Origin: Salinibacterium sp.
Lineage (GTDB): Bacteria; Actinomycetota; Actinomycetes; Actinomycetales; Microbacteriaceae
DNA: 64,000 nucleotides
Assembly (NCBI GenBank): GCA_015234465.1
Contig: JADGNA010000008.1
Span: 248,001-312,000, forward strand
Reading direction: 5' to 3'
Shown: piece by piece, positions 27,302 to 35,793 of the stretch
Layout: each line of letters starts with the position of its first letter
Numbering within the stretch: the first letter of the stretch is position 1
Made by a program: the position numbers and the translations under genes
Notes under the pieces: generated by a model
Told to the model about the DNA's origin: nothing
Databases searched by the model: none
Seen by the model: the letters and a program-made list of their open reading frames with translations, nothing else

Positions 27302-27388
27302 CCGTGCCACCCCACAACGCACGGGCGGACACGAGAGACAAGTCTGCCAGAAGAGAACCAAAGGAAGCCGCCGAGATCCCCCGCTCGG

Positions 27389-27394
27389 GATAAT
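27389..27394 (+). promoter_or_regulatory. -10-like hexamer of the MarR gene
   Basis: GATAAT, 7 nt upstream of the ATG at 27402; no Shine-Dalgarno. Predicted leaderless. Confidence 0.5.
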
Positions 27395-27401
27395 GGGGAC
27401 C

Positions 27402-27911
27402 ATGCCCGCACGCGACAACCCCGACCGGCTCGACGAAGTCGATCGCATCGTCGACGCTTGGCAACGCGAACGGCCAGACCTCGACTTCGCCCCGCTCCAA
27501 GTGCTCAGCCGGGTCGGCCGCCTCGCCCGCCACCTCGACCGCGCCCGCCGCACGGCCTTCGCGGCATCCGGCCTCGAATCGTGGGAATTCGACGTGCTCT
27601 CCGCCCTCCGGCGCGAAGGCGAGCCCTACCAGCTCAGCCCCAAGTCGCTCCTGCAGCAGACCCTCGTCTCCTCCGGCACCATGACCAACCGCATCGACCG
27701 CCTCGTCGAGCGCGGACTCGTCACCCGAAACGCCGACCCGCGCGACCGGCGCAGCGTGCTCGTCACCATGACCAGGGAGGGCCGCGCCCGCGTCGACACG
27801 GCGATCACGCAACTCCTCGAGTCGGAGCGGGCGCTGCTCGCCGCGCTGCCGGATGCCGAACACGAACGACTCGCCGACCTGCTGCGGGTGCTCAGCCTCG
27901 ACTTCGACTGA
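27402..27911 (+). CDS. MarR family transcriptional regulator
   Basis: A 169-residue winged-helix regulator. The DNA-binding region spans about residues 55-115: SGLESWEFDVLSALRR, SPKSLLQQTLVSSGTMTNRIDRLVERGLVTR and the wing NADPRDRRSVLVTMTREGR, which is the MarR signature. Target and ligand are unknown. It is alone, next to tRNA-Gln and convergent with the DksA-like gene. Confidence 0.92.
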   Translation: MPARDNPDRLDEVDRIVDAWQRERPDLDFAPLQVLSRVGRLARHLDRARRTAFAASGLESWEFDVLSALRREGEPYQLSPKSLLQQTLVSSGTMTNRIDRLVERGLVTRNADPRDRRSVLVTMTREGRARVDTAITQLLESERALLAALPDAEHERLADLLRVLSLDFD

Positions 27912-27926
27912 GCCCGTTCCTGTACC

Positions 27927-28295
27927 TCAGGCGCGCGAGGCGCAGTCCACGCAGAGCGTCGCCCACGGTCGCGCCTCGAGACGGGCCTCCGGGATGTCGC
28001 GGCCGCACGACGCACACGTGCCGAAGCCGGGGGCGCCCAGGCGGAGGAGCGCGGCATCCGTCTCCGCCAGGCGGGACCGCGACTGCCGCAGGAGGGCGTC
28101 GGACTGCGAGCGCTCGAAGGCAATCGTCGAGCCTTCCGGGTCGTGCTCGTCGTCGACGTTGGAGTCCTGGCGAGCGTCCACGATGCGGCGGATGTCCTCA
28201 CTGAGGCCCGCCATGAGGTGCAGGGTGGACTCGCGCTCGGCAAGCAGTTGCTCGCGGAACTGCTCGAGCCGGGCATCCGTGAACCGTGGGGTCAT
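27927..28295 (-). CDS. DksA/TraR-type zinc-finger protein
   Basis: A 122-residue protein with an N-terminal coiled-coil helix (residues 5-75) and a C-terminal C4 zinc finger: CASCGRDIP (about 94-102) and CVDCAS (115-120). DksA/TraR proteins insert into the RNA polymerase secondary channel; the short actinobacterial members are of uncertain function. Start chosen at the ATG at 28295; a longer frame runs antisense through metI and is spurious. It lies 59 nt from the end of metI. Confidence 0.88.
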   Translation of the reverse strand: MTPRFTDARLEQFREQLLAERESTLHLMAGLSEDIRRIVDARQDSNVDDEHDPEGSTIAFERSQSDALLRQSRSRLAETDAALLRLGAPGFGTCASCGRDIPEARLEARPWATLCVDCASRA

Positions 28296-28354
28296 GTCCC
28301 GAGTATGCCCTGACACCCCGCGACTCGCGGCGAAGGGTTGCCCTGTGGTTGGCG

Positions 28355-29014
28355 TCAGCGGCGCAGCACGCGGCGGGCGAGCCAGTTGGCGAAGAACTGC
28401 ACGAGCTGCACGATCAGGATGATGACGATCACAGCTGCCCAGGTGACGACCGGCTCGAACTGGCGGTAGCCGTAAAGGATCGCAAAGTTGCCGAGCCCTC
28501 CGCCGCCGATGAAGCCCGCGACGGCCGTCATGTCGACGATCGCGACGAAGACGAAGGCGTAGCCGAGGATGAGCGGCCCCAGCGCCTCGGGCAGCAGGAG
28601 CGTGCGGATGATGCGCCACGGCCCCGCACCGACCGAACGCGCCGCCTCGATCACGCCCGGCTGCACCGTCAGCAGGTTCTGCTCGACGATGCGGCTGATG
28701 CCGAAGACCGCCGCGAGGGCGATCGAGAAGATGATGGCCGGGTCGCCGATGCCCGTGCCCACGACAGCGCGCGCGAGCGGCTGCACGGCCGCGAGGAAGA
28801 TGATGAATGGGATGGGACGGAACGTGTTGACGAGCACGTTCAGCACCGTGTTGACGACGCGGTTCGGCAGGAGACCGCCGGCGCGGGTCACGTAGAGGCC
28901 GAGCCCGACGATGAGGCCGCCGAGCCCGCCGAAGAGCATGCACAGGGCGACGATGTAGAGCGTCTCGAAGGTCGCGTCGAGCAGCTCGGGAAGCAGGGCG
29001 ATCAGCGCATCCAT
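28355..29014 (-). CDS. metI: D-methionine ABC transporter permease
   Basis: A 219-residue permease with about five to six transmembrane helices and the EAA-loop signature EAARSVGAGPWRIIRTLLLPEA (about residues 130-151), which contacts MetN. It imports methionine together with MetN and MetQ. The ATG overlaps the TAA of metN by one base (TAATG), so the two subunits are translationally coupled. It is the last gene of metQNI. Confidence 0.94.
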   Translation of the reverse strand: MDALIALLPELLDATFETLYIVALCMLFGGLGGLIVGLGLYVTRAGGLLPNRVVNTVLNVLVNTFRPIPFIIFLAAVQPLARAVVGTGIGDPAIIFSIALAAVFGISRIVEQNLLTVQPGVIEAARSVGAGPWRIIRTLLLPEALGPLILGYAFVFVAIVDMTAVAGFIGGGGLGNFAILYGYRQFEPVVTWAAVIVIILIVQLVQFFANWLARRVLRR

Positions 29015-30036
29015 TAGCGCACCTCCGTCACGGACACGGTGCGGGAGATTGCCGCAAGCGCCGCGTCGATGCGGTCACCCTTGAGTGCGAGCGTCAGGTG
29101 CCCGAAGGTGCGGCCCTGGATCTCGTTGACCCCGCCATAGACGAGTTCGAAGGTCACGCCGTGGTTCGCGAACTCAAGGAAGACCTCCGACTGGCTCACC
29201 CCGCCGTCCGCGAATGACACCGTCACGATGCGGCCCGGATGCTTCAGCCGCAGCTGCTCGAGCGCCTCCCGCTCCGGCACCGCGCGGATGACGGTCGAGA
29301 CGAAACGCTTGGCGGCATCCGTCTGCGGGTCAGAGAAGACGTCGAAGACACTGCCCTCTTCGATGACGCGGCCGGAGTCCATGACGGCGACGCGATTGGC
29401 GACCGCCTTGATGACCTCCATCTCGTGCGTGATGAGCACGATCGTGATGCCGAGCTCACGATTGACCTTCTTGAGGAGCGCGAGCACCTCGGTCGTCGTC
29501 TCGGGGTCGAGCGCGCTCGTCGCTTCATCGGCGAGGAGGATCTTGGGGCTGGTCGCAAGGGCGCGCGCGATGCCGACGCGCTGCTTCTGGCCGCCCGAGA
29601 GCTGGTCGGGGTAGTTGCGTGCCTTGTCGGCAAGCCCGACGAACTCGAGCATCTCGGTGACGCGTGCCTTGCGCTCAGCGGCGGGCATCCCGGCCACCTG
29701 AAGCGGGTATTCGACGTTGCCAGCGACCGTGCGGGAGTTGAAGAGGTTGAATTGCTGGAAGATCATGCCGATGCCGCGACGCACGTCGTGCAGCTGGCGC
29801 TCCCGCAGGCCGCTGATGACCCGGCCGTCGACCTCGACCGTGCCGCTCGTGACCGGCTCGAGCGCATTGATGAGCCGCACGAGCGTGCTCTTGCCCGCGC
29901 CGGAGTAGCCGATGATGCCGAAGATGTCGCCCGCCTCGATGTCGAGGCTGACCTTGTCGACCGCGAGGAGCGGCGCCGCACCCCGCTTGGAAGGCGGGTA
30001 CGACTTTGAGACCTCGCTGAGTCTCACGATCGGCAT
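29014..30036 (-). CDS. metN: methionine ABC transporter ATP-binding protein
   Basis: A 340-residue ABC ATPase. Walker A GYSGAGKST (about 38), signature LSGGQKQRVGIARAL (about 135-149), Walker B ILLADEATSALD, and H-loop LITHEMEV are intact; the C-terminal ACT-like domain (after residue 260) senses methionine and inhibits transport. I start at the ATG at 30036 (MPIVRLSEVSKSY), the usual N-terminus; an upstream ATG at 30054 is also in frame. It lies between metQ and metI. Confidence 0.93.
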   Translation of the reverse strand: MPIVRLSEVSKSYPPSKRGAAPLLAVDKVSLDIEAGDIFGIIGYSGAGKSTLVRLINALEPVTSGTVEVDGRVISGLRERQLHDVRRGIGMIFQQFNLFNSRTVAGNVEYPLQVAGMPAAERKARVTEMLEFVGLADKARNYPDQLSGGQKQRVGIARALATSPKILLADEATSALDPETTTEVLALLKKVNRELGITIVLITHEMEVIKAVANRVAVMDSGRVIEEGSVFDVFSDPQTDAAKRFVSTVIRAVPEREALEQLRLKHPGRIVTVSFADGGVSQSEVFLEFANHGVTFELVYGGVNEIQGRTFGHLTLALKGDRIDAALAAISRTVSVTEVR

Positions 30037-30117
30037 GGGGGCTGCTTTCGTCATACGGGGAATCAGCACGGCGGCGGATGCTCCGAGAAGCATCCGCCGC
30101 CGGCTACTACATAAAGG

Positions 30118-31011
30118 CTACTCGTTGGCCTCGACGTCGGCCTCGACCTTTGCGAGGGCGTCCTCGAGCTCGGACGCGGGGGTGTCGACGAGGATGGCCG
30201 TGTCACCGGAGACCTCGAGCACGCCGTCCTGCACCGCCTGCGTCGTCTGGTAGATCTCGATGAGGCGCTGGAAGAGCTCGTTGTCCTTGTCCTCGGCGCG
30301 GGCCGCGAAGATGTTGATGTACGCCTGCGCCGCGGGGTCGCTCGGGTCGTCGACCGCGATCGCGCTGAGCGGGTCGATGCCCGCCTTGGTGACGAAGTCG
30401 TTGTTGACGACGGCTGCTGCGACGTCAGCGAGCGAGGTCGCCGTGAACGAGGCATCCGCTGCCTTGACCTCGACGCGAGACGAGTCCTCGATGTCGGCAA
30501 GGGTCGAGAAAATGCTGCCGCCGTCCCTGAGCTCGATGAGGCCGGCGGACTGCAGCACGAGGAGGGCGCGGGCCTGATTGCTCGTGTCGTTGGGCACGAT
30601 GACCTGCTCGCCATCCTTGATGTCGTCGACCGAGTCGTACTTCTGCGAGTAGAGGCCGAGCGGGTAGATCGCGGTCGCGCCGATCGGCACGAGGTCGTCA
30701 CCGGATGCCACGTTGTGCTGCGCGAGGAAGATGACGTGCTGGAACTGGTTCAGGTCGAGCTCACCCGCGGAGAGGGCGGGGTTCGGCTGGTTGTAGTCAG
30801 CGAAGTCGATGATGTCGACGTGGATGCCCTCCTCCTCGGTCGCCTCGAGGTAGGCGTCCCAGTAGGGGTCGCTCGCGCCGACGACGCCGAGCTTGACCGG
30901 GTTGGACTCGGAGCCGAGCTCCGCGTCGGAGTCAGACGAGGCGCAGGCAGCGAGGCCAGTGAGGAGCGCGGTCGCGGTGGCGACGGCAGCGAGCTTCTTG
31001 ACGAGGGACAT
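30118..31011 (-). CDS. metQ: methionine-binding lipoprotein
   Basis: A 297-residue substrate-binding lipoprotein. Residues 1-24 are a lipoprotein signal with lipobox LAAC, so Cys24 would be lipidated, followed by a Ser/Asp-rich spacer. The NlpA/MetQ features KLGVVGASDPYWDAYLEATEEEGI, DFADYNQPNPALSAGELDLNQFQH and VIVPNDTSNQARALLVLQ match the family. It is first in metQ-metN-metI. I looked for a SAM riboswitch in the short leader and saw none; a weak promoter (TTGCTC-N17-GGATAC) is possible. Confidence 0.95.
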   Translation of the reverse strand: MSLVKKLAAVATATALLTGLAACASSDSDAELGSESNPVKLGVVGASDPYWDAYLEATEEEGIHVDIIDFADYNQPNPALSAGELDLNQFQHVIFLAQHNVASGDDLVPIGATAIYPLGLYSQKYDSVDDIKDGEQVIVPNDTSNQARALLVLQSAGLIELRDGGSIFSTLADIEDSSRVEVKAADASFTATSLADVAAAVVNNDFVTKAGIDPLSAIAVDDPSDPAAQAYINIFAARAEDKDNELFQRLIEIYQTTQAVQDGVLEVSGDTAILVDTPASELEDALAKVEADVEANE

Positions 31012-31105
31012 GGGTGGTGCCTTTCAGTGGAGCGGGGTATCCAGTGTCATCCGTGTGCGGAGCAATTCCGAATCGGGTGACGAACTGTGACAGGCGACCT
31101 CGTCG

Positions 31106-32902
31106 TCAGCCCTCGAGGAGGTCGGTGAGCTCGAGCCAGCGGGTTTCGAGCGCCGCGGCATCCGCTTCAAGCTTCGACAGTTCCGCTGTGAGTGCGCCGA
31201 GACCCTCGTAGTCGTTCTGGTCGTGGGCTGCCATCTGGGCGTGCACCGCCTCCACCTTCTGGCCCGACTTCTCGAGCTTTCGCTCGACCGAGGCGAGCTC
31301 CTTCTGGGCGTTGCGCAGCTCGGCGCCCGAGAGGCCGGGAGCCTTCTTCGCCGGTGCCGTCGCCGCCTTGGTGGCCGAGGGGGCGTCGGATGCCGCATCC
31401 GCCGCCGTGCGGATCTTCAGGTACTCCTCGACCCCACCGGGCAGGTGTCGCAGGTGCCCACCGAGCACGGCGTACTGCTGGTCGGTCACGCGCTCGAGCA
31501 GGTAACGGTCGTGACTCACGACGAGGAGCGTGCCGGGGAAGGAGTCGAGCAGGTCCTCCATCGCCGCCAGCATGTCGGTGTCGAGGTCGTTGGTGGGCTC
31601 GTCGAGGATGAGCACGTTCGGCTCATCGAGAAGGATGAGCAGCAGTTGCAGTCGCCGCTTCTGGCCACCCGACAGGTTCTTGATGGGGGTGCTGAGCTGG
31701 GCGCTGTCGAAGCCGAGTCGCTCAAGCAGCTGGCCAGGCGTGACCTCCTTGCCGCCCGCGACGTAGGAGGACTTCTGGCGCCCGATGACCGAGCGCACGG
31801 GTTCGTTCTGCACTTCGGCCAGCTCCGCGAGCTGCTGGTCGAGGATCGAGATCTTCACCGTCTTGCCGCGCTTGACGCGTCCACTCGTGGGTTCGACCGA
31901 GCCCGCGATGAGGCCGAGGAGGGTCGACTTGCCCGCACCATTGACGCCCAGGATGCCCGTGCGCTCGCCCGGCGCGATGCGCCACTCGATGTCGCGCAGC
32001 ACTTGCTTCTCGCCGTAGGTGACGCCGACGTCGAGCAGGTCGACGACATCCTTGCCGAGGCGCTGCATCGCCATCGACTGCAGGCTCACCTTGTCGCGCA
32101 CGGGCGGCTCGTTCGCGATGAGCTCATTGGCTGCATCGATGCGGAACTTCGGCTTCGCCGTGCGGGCCGGAGCCCCTCGACGCAGCCAGGCGAGCTCCTT
32201 CTTCATGAGGTTCTGGCGCTTGGCCTCCGTGACGGATGCCATGCGGTCGCGCTCGACGCGCTGCAGGATGTACGCCGCGTAGCCGCCCTCGAAGGGCTCG
32301 ATGATGCGGTCGTGCACCTCCCAGGTGGTGTTGCAGACCTCATCGAGGAACCACCGGTCGTGAGTGACGACGATGAGGCCGCCCTGGCCCGCGGGCCAGC
32401 GACGCTTAAGGTGCTCGGCAAGCCAGGCGATGCCCTCGACGTCGAGGTGGTTAGTGGGCTCATCGAGGAACACGACGTCCCAATCGCCGACCAGCAGCTT
32501 CGCGAGGCCGACGCGGCGGCGCTGGCCACCGGAGAGCTGGCCCAGCGTCGCATCCCACGGGATGCCGCCAAGCAAGCCGTCGATGACATCGCGGATGCGG
32601 GCATCCGAAGCCCACTCGTACTCCTGCTTGTCCCCAACGATCGACTCGCTCACGACGATCGAGTCGTCGAGCTCGTCGGCCTGGTCAAGCATGCCGATCG
32701 TCGTGCCCTTGCGCACCGTCACACGGCCGCCGTCGGGTTCGATGCGGCCCGCGAGCAGGCGCATGAGAGTCGACTTGCCGTCGCCATTGCGGCCGACCAC
32801 GCCGATGCGGTCGCCCTCGTTGAGGCCGATCGTCACCGAGTCAAAGATGACGCGCGTTGGATATTCGAGGTGGAGGGACTCTGCCCCCAGGAGATGTGCC
32901 AC
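31106..32902 (-). CDS. ABC-F family ATP-binding cassette protein
   Basis: A 598-residue cytosolic protein with two ABC domains and no membrane segment. The first has Walker A GRNGDGKST and signature LSGGQRRRV; the second has GVNGAGKST and LSGGQKRRLQ; a charged interdomain linker (about 245-290) is present, and a coiled-coil-like Lys/Glu/Gln tail follows. ABC-F proteins act on the ribosome, in translation rescue or antibiotic protection; which applies here is not clear. I use the GTG at 32902 (MAHLLGAESL), because TAGTGT lies 8 nt upstream; another GTG is at 32914. It ends near metQ. Confidence 0.93.
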   Translation of the reverse strand: MAHLLGAESLHLEYPTRVIFDSVTIGLNEGDRIGVVGRNGDGKSTLMRLLAGRIEPDGGRVTVRKGTTIGMLDQADELDDSIVVSESIVGDKQEYEWASDARIRDVIDGLLGGIPWDATLGQLSGGQRRRVGLAKLLVGDWDVVFLDEPTNHLDVEGIAWLAEHLKRRWPAGQGGLIVVTHDRWFLDEVCNTTWEVHDRIIEPFEGGYAAYILQRVERDRMASVTEAKRQNLMKKELAWLRRGAPARTAKPKFRIDAANELIANEPPVRDKVSLQSMAMQRLGKDVVDLLDVGVTYGEKQVLRDIEWRIAPGERTGILGVNGAGKSTLLGLIAGSVEPTSGRVKRGKTVKISILDQQLAELAEVQNEPVRSVIGRQKSSYVAGGKEVTPGQLLERLGFDSAQLSTPIKNLSGGQKRRLQLLLILLDEPNVLILDEPTNDLDTDMLAAMEDLLDSFPGTLLVVSHDRYLLERVTDQQYAVLGGHLRHLPGGVEEYLKIRTAADAASDAPSATKAATAPAKKAPGLSGAELRNAQKELASVERKLEKSGQKVEAVHAQMAAHDQNDYEGLGALTAELSKLEADAAALETRWLELTDLLEG

Positions 32903-32910
32903 GTGGGTCG

Positions 32911-32916
32911 ACACTA
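32911..32916 (-). promoter_or_regulatory. -10-like hexamer of the ABC-F gene
   Basis: TAGTGT on the minus strand, 8 nt upstream of the chosen GTG; no Shine-Dalgarno. It decides the start at 32902. Confidence 0.45.
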
Positions 32917-32973
32917 CCGGGCTGCGGCTGAAGGGCCGCCCGGCGCGGAGCTGGTCCCGTGCCGTCAAACCGC

Positions 32974-33027
32974 GAGACTGCGCAACTTGCACTTCCCCAC
33001 CCGCCGTGGTGCAACCTTCGTAGTCTC
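32974..33027. repeat. 54-bp palindromic repeat, copy 1
   Basis: Left arm GAGACTGCGCAACTTGCAC (32974-32992) and right arm GTGCAACCTTCGTAGTCTC (33009-33027), 15 of 19 pairs complementary, loop of 16 nt. Same length, arm sequence and loop size as copies 2 and 3. Confidence 0.85.
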
Positions 33028-33068
33028 ACCTCCACCGCACGCAGGCGCGCAAGTCGCGTTCCAGGCGT

Positions 33069-33122
33069 GAGACTACGCAAGTCGCACTTCGGGCCCCGAT
33101 TGGGTGCAACTTGCGTAGGCTC
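33069..33122. repeat. 54-bp palindromic repeat, copy 2
   Basis: Left arm GAGACTACGCAAGTCGCAC (33069-33087), right arm GTGCAACTTGCGTAGGCTC (33104-33122), 17 of 19 pairs, 16-nt loop. It ends 55 nt before the DUF559 GTG. A fragment resembling the arm (CGCAAGTCGCG) lies between copies 1 and 2. Confidence 0.9.
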
Positions 33123-33177
33123 GCGAAGCTGTGGATGTGCGCCCCGCGAGGACTCGCACCCCGGGCACTCTGGGCCG

Positions 33178-34089
33178 GTGCGAATTCCTCTCCCCGACGG
33201 TTTCACCGGACGACCATTCGGCAGACGCGAGGCCTTGGCTGCCGGAATCAAAGACAGCCAACTCCGATCGACGAAACTCGCCCGCCCCTTCCACGGCGTG
33301 CGCGCCCTCAACTGGGACCCGTCCTACGAGGCTCACATCCGCGCCTACCACGCGCGGATGCCCCGCACTCAGCACTTCAGTCACGGCACCGCGGCCCTCC
33401 TCCACGGCTTTCCCGTGCCCTTGCTCGCGACATCCGCTGTCCAGGTGAGCGCCCCCTCGTCGGCAGGATTCCCCCGCGCGCAGGGCATCGTTGGACACCA
33501 TTCTGACTCCCGCGTCGTGATACTGGGTGGCATGCGCGTCACACACCCGGTGGACACCTGGTGCGACCTGGCTACCTCGCTCTCGGTCGACGATCTCATC
33601 GCCATCGGCGACTTTCTCATCACAGGCGACGAACCATACAGTGGCGTGCCGCCGTTGGCCCGGCTCCCCGAAGTGGAGCACGCAGTTCGTCTCCGTGCTG
33701 GCCGTCGCGGAACGCCAAAGTTACGGGCTGCGCTTGAACTCATGCGCTATGGGCCGCTCTCCCGAATGGAAACCGAGATGCGCCTGCTGATGGTCCGCGA
33801 TCACCTCCCCGAACCATCTTTGAACTTCAGGGTTCACGACAGCAGCGGGCGCTTCGTGGCCATGGTGGACCTCGCGTTCGACACGTGGAAGGTCGCTGTC
33901 GAGTACCAGGGAGACCTTCACCGTGAGAAAAAGCGCTTTCGCGCCGACATCACGCGACGGGAACGCCTTGAGGATGCCGGTTGGACCGTGATCTTCATGT
34001 CAGTTGACGACATCCGGAGACAGCCGAGAGAGACGCTCCGCCGGATACGCAAGCGTCTGCGCGACCGCGGCGCACCTCTTGGAGGCTGA
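33178..34089 (+). CDS. DUF559/Vsr-like endonuclease-domain protein with AbiEi-type N-terminal region
   Basis: A 303-residue protein. The C-terminal third (about 205-300) reads as DUF559, a Vsr-like PD-(D/E)xK fold: ETEMRLL, MVDLAFDTWKVAVEYQGDLH with Asp and Glu-x-Gln, then RRERLEDAGWTVIFMSVDDI. The N-terminal two thirds (HFSHGTAALLHGFPVP, RVTHPVDTWCDLATSL) resemble proteins labelled AbiEi-like or DUF559-linked in actinobacteria; nuclease activity is unproven. Base and codon use are slightly less GC-biased than the neighbours (AAAAAGCGCTTT-type stretches). Three 54-bp palindromes flank it. Start is GTG at 33178; longer upstream frames cross the repeats. Confidence 0.78.
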   Translation: MRIPLPDGFTGRPFGRREALAAGIKDSQLRSTKLARPFHGVRALNWDPSYEAHIRAYHARMPRTQHFSHGTAALLHGFPVPLLATSAVQVSAPSSAGFPRAQGIVGHHSDSRVVILGGMRVTHPVDTWCDLATSLSVDDLIAIGDFLITGDEPYSGVPPLARLPEVEHAVRLRAGRRGTPKLRAALELMRYGPLSRMETEMRLLMVRDHLPEPSLNFRVHDSSGRFVAMVDLAFDTWKVAVEYQGDLHREKKRFRADITRRERLEDAGWTVIFMSVDDIRRQPRETLRRIRKRLRDRGAPLGG

Positions 34090-34100
34090 CGGCGATCCGT

Positions 34101-34154
34101 GAGACTGCAGAACTTGCAGATCCGCGGAGAGATTGATGCAACTTGCGTAGTCTC
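34101..34154. repeat. 54-bp palindromic repeat, copy 3
   Basis: Left arm GAGACTGCAGAACTTGCAG (34101-34119), right arm ATGCAACTTGCGTAGTCTC (34136-34154), 14 of 19 pairs, 16-nt loop. It starts 12 nt after the DUF559 stop codon. Confidence 0.85.
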
Positions 34155-34210
34155 AATGCGATGAAAGGGAGCCGTGAGCGGATGCGACCGCGAGGCGGCG
34201 GATGCCCGGC

Positions 34211-35146
34211 TCAGGGCGTGATCACGCGGGCGCCGTGCACGGGGCCCGTCGCCCGCACCGCGGTGAGACGTGCCGCGCTGAGCGCGACCTGCAGCTCGAG
34301 CGCCGAGTCGACGTCGGCCGCGAGGAACGCGATCGTCGGCCCCGAGCCCGAGACGATCCCCGCGAGGGCGCCGTTCTCCTCGCCGAGCTCAAGCACCTTG
34401 CCAAGCCGCGGCTCCAGGTGGAGGGCGGGCGCCTGAAGGTCGTTGTGCATGGCCTCGGCGAGCATGGCCGAGTCACCGGCGCGCAGCGCCTGCAGCACGG
34501 CCGTGTCGACCGTGGGCTGTGGGGACGCGGGCGAGATGTCGAGGGCGTGACGCTCCCGGTGCAGGTCGAGTTCGCGGTAGACCTCGGGTGTGCTCATGCC
34601 GAAGTCGGCGAGCGCAAACACCCAATGGAACTGGCCCTTCGCGAGGGCCGGACTGAGCTCGTCGCCGCGGCCCGTGCCGACGGCCGTCCCGCCCGTGAGG
34701 GCGAAGGGCACGTCGGCGCCCAGCTGCGCCGCGAGCGAGTGCAGTTCCTCCCGGCCGAGGTCGGTTCCCCAGAGGGTGTCGCATGCAACGAGGGTGGCCG
34801 CGGCATCCGCCGACCCTCCGCCCATTCCGCCCGCGATCGGCACGTTCTTCTCGATCTCGAGCCGCGCTCCCCCGCGGTAGTCGGCGACGCGCGCGAGGAG
34901 GCGGGCGGCGCGGATTGCGAGGTTGCTGCCGTCGGTCGAGAGTGCCGAGGTGTCGATGCTGCCGCCGAAGGTGACGGAGAAGTCATCCGCCGGATATGCC
35001 CTCACGTCTTCGTAGAGCGAGACGGCCTGGTAGGCGGTCGCGACGTCGTGGTAGCCGTCATCGAGGAGGCAGCCCACGCGAAGGTAGACGTTGAGCTTGC
35101 CGGGGGCGCGGACGTGAACCTTCTCGGACCGGGCCAGCCTGCTCAT
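34211..35146 (-). CDS. ispE: 4-diphosphocytidyl-2-C-methyl-D-erythritol kinase
   Basis: A 311-residue GHMP kinase of the MEP isoprenoid pathway. [12 protein letters not shown] (about 14-25) is the N-terminal substrate motif, [17 protein letters not shown] (about 98-114) is the ATP-binding GHMP motif, and [11 protein letters not shown] (about 270) is the C-terminal glycine loop. The ATG at 35146 has TAGGTT 6 nt upstream and gives a normal length. It is not in the rsmA operon by overlap, being separated by the DUF4287 gene. Confidence 0.95.
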   Translation of the reverse strand: MSRLARSEKVHVRAPGKLNVYLRVGCLLDDGYHDVATAYQAVSLYEDVRAYPADDFSVTFGGSIDTSALSTDGSNLAIRAARLLARVADYRGGARLEIEKNVPIAGGMGGGSADAAATLVACDTLWGTDLGREELHSLAAQLGADVPFALTGGTAVGTGRGDELSPALAKGQFHWVFALADFGMSTPEVYRELDLHRERHALDISPASPQPTVDTAVLQALRAGDSAMLAEAMHNDLQAPALHLEPRLGKVLELGEENGALAGIVSGSGPTIAFLAADVDSALELQVALSAARLTAVRATGPVHGARVITP

Positions 35147-35152
35147 GCAACC

Positions 35153-35158
35153 AACCTA
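35153..35158 (-). promoter_or_regulatory. -10-like hexamer of ispE
   Basis: TAGGTT on the minus strand, 6 nt upstream of the ispE ATG; no Shine-Dalgarno. Confidence 0.5.
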
Positions 35159-35207
35159 GTGGACCGCGCTGTCTGCACCCTGCCGCCCGCGTGCCCGTCC
35201 CGCCGCA

Positions 35208-35747
35208 CTAGCCTTCGAGCCGCGACAGGATGCCAGCGAGCTCCTGCTTCTCGGCTTCGAGCTCTTCCGGTGCCAGCCGGAGCCTGGTCAGCGCCACACG
35301 GCACCGACCAACAGAGCCGAGCGGACCCCTGCTGAGCGTGGCGAGGACCCCGGTGCCGTCTGCCAGTTTCCATCGAGCGGTGGGGTGCTTCGCCTCGTGG
35401 CTCACGGCGCTCGGGGCGAGGTCGTAGTGGTCGCTCAGGAGGGCGATGGTGCGGTCGAGCGTGGCCCGCAGGTCGCCCTCCACGGTCTTGCTCGAGCCGG
35501 CTACGAACGTTCCGTCTGATTGCTGGCCGGGAATTCGGATGCCGCGTGCCTGTTCGTACGCGACCGTGACGCCCTGCGCCCACCACTGGCCGACGCCGTG
35601 TTCGCGGTGCAACCAGTCGGCGATCTCGGGGTGCGACCAGGTGGCCGCGTTCTCAGCATCGAGTAGCCCGAACCATTCGTTGCGCGTCTTGCCCGTAGCA
35701 GCGCGCATCTTGACGTCGGAGACCCTGCTTGGCGCTATGGGAACCAT
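35208..35747 (-). CDS. DUF4287 domain-containing protein
   Basis: A 179-residue soluble protein. The N-terminal half has GKTRNEWFGLLDAE, PEIADWLHREHGVGQWWAQGVTVAYEQARGIR, which is the DUF4287 pattern. The C-terminal half (about 85-178), with WKLADGTGVLATL and a helix rich in Glu and Leu, looks like an SRPBCC-type tail. Function unknown. TATCGT lies 6 nt before the ATG, so it has its own leaderless promoter. Confidence 0.8.
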   Translation of the reverse strand: MVPIAPSRVSDVKMRAATGKTRNEWFGLLDAENAATWSHPEIADWLHREHGVGQWWAQGVTVAYEQARGIRIPGQQSDGTFVAGSSKTVEGDLRATLDRTIALLSDHYDLAPSAVSHEAKHPTARWKLADGTGVLATLSRGPLGSVGRCRVALTRLRLAPEELEAEKQELAGILSRLEG

Positions 35748-35753
35748 GCCGCC

Positions 35754-35759
35754 ACGATA
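35754..35759 (-). promoter_or_regulatory. -10-like hexamer of the DUF4287 gene
   Basis: TATCGT on the minus strand, 6 nt upstream of the ATG at 35747; no Shine-Dalgarno. Confidence 0.5.
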
Positions 35760-35793
35760 CGACGCTCTGCGCGCGCGTGAAAGGGCTTCCCCG

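Noticed and set aside
31012-31105. SAM riboswitch before metQ
   Set aside because: The short leader shows neither the SAM-I stem pattern nor a matching terminator.
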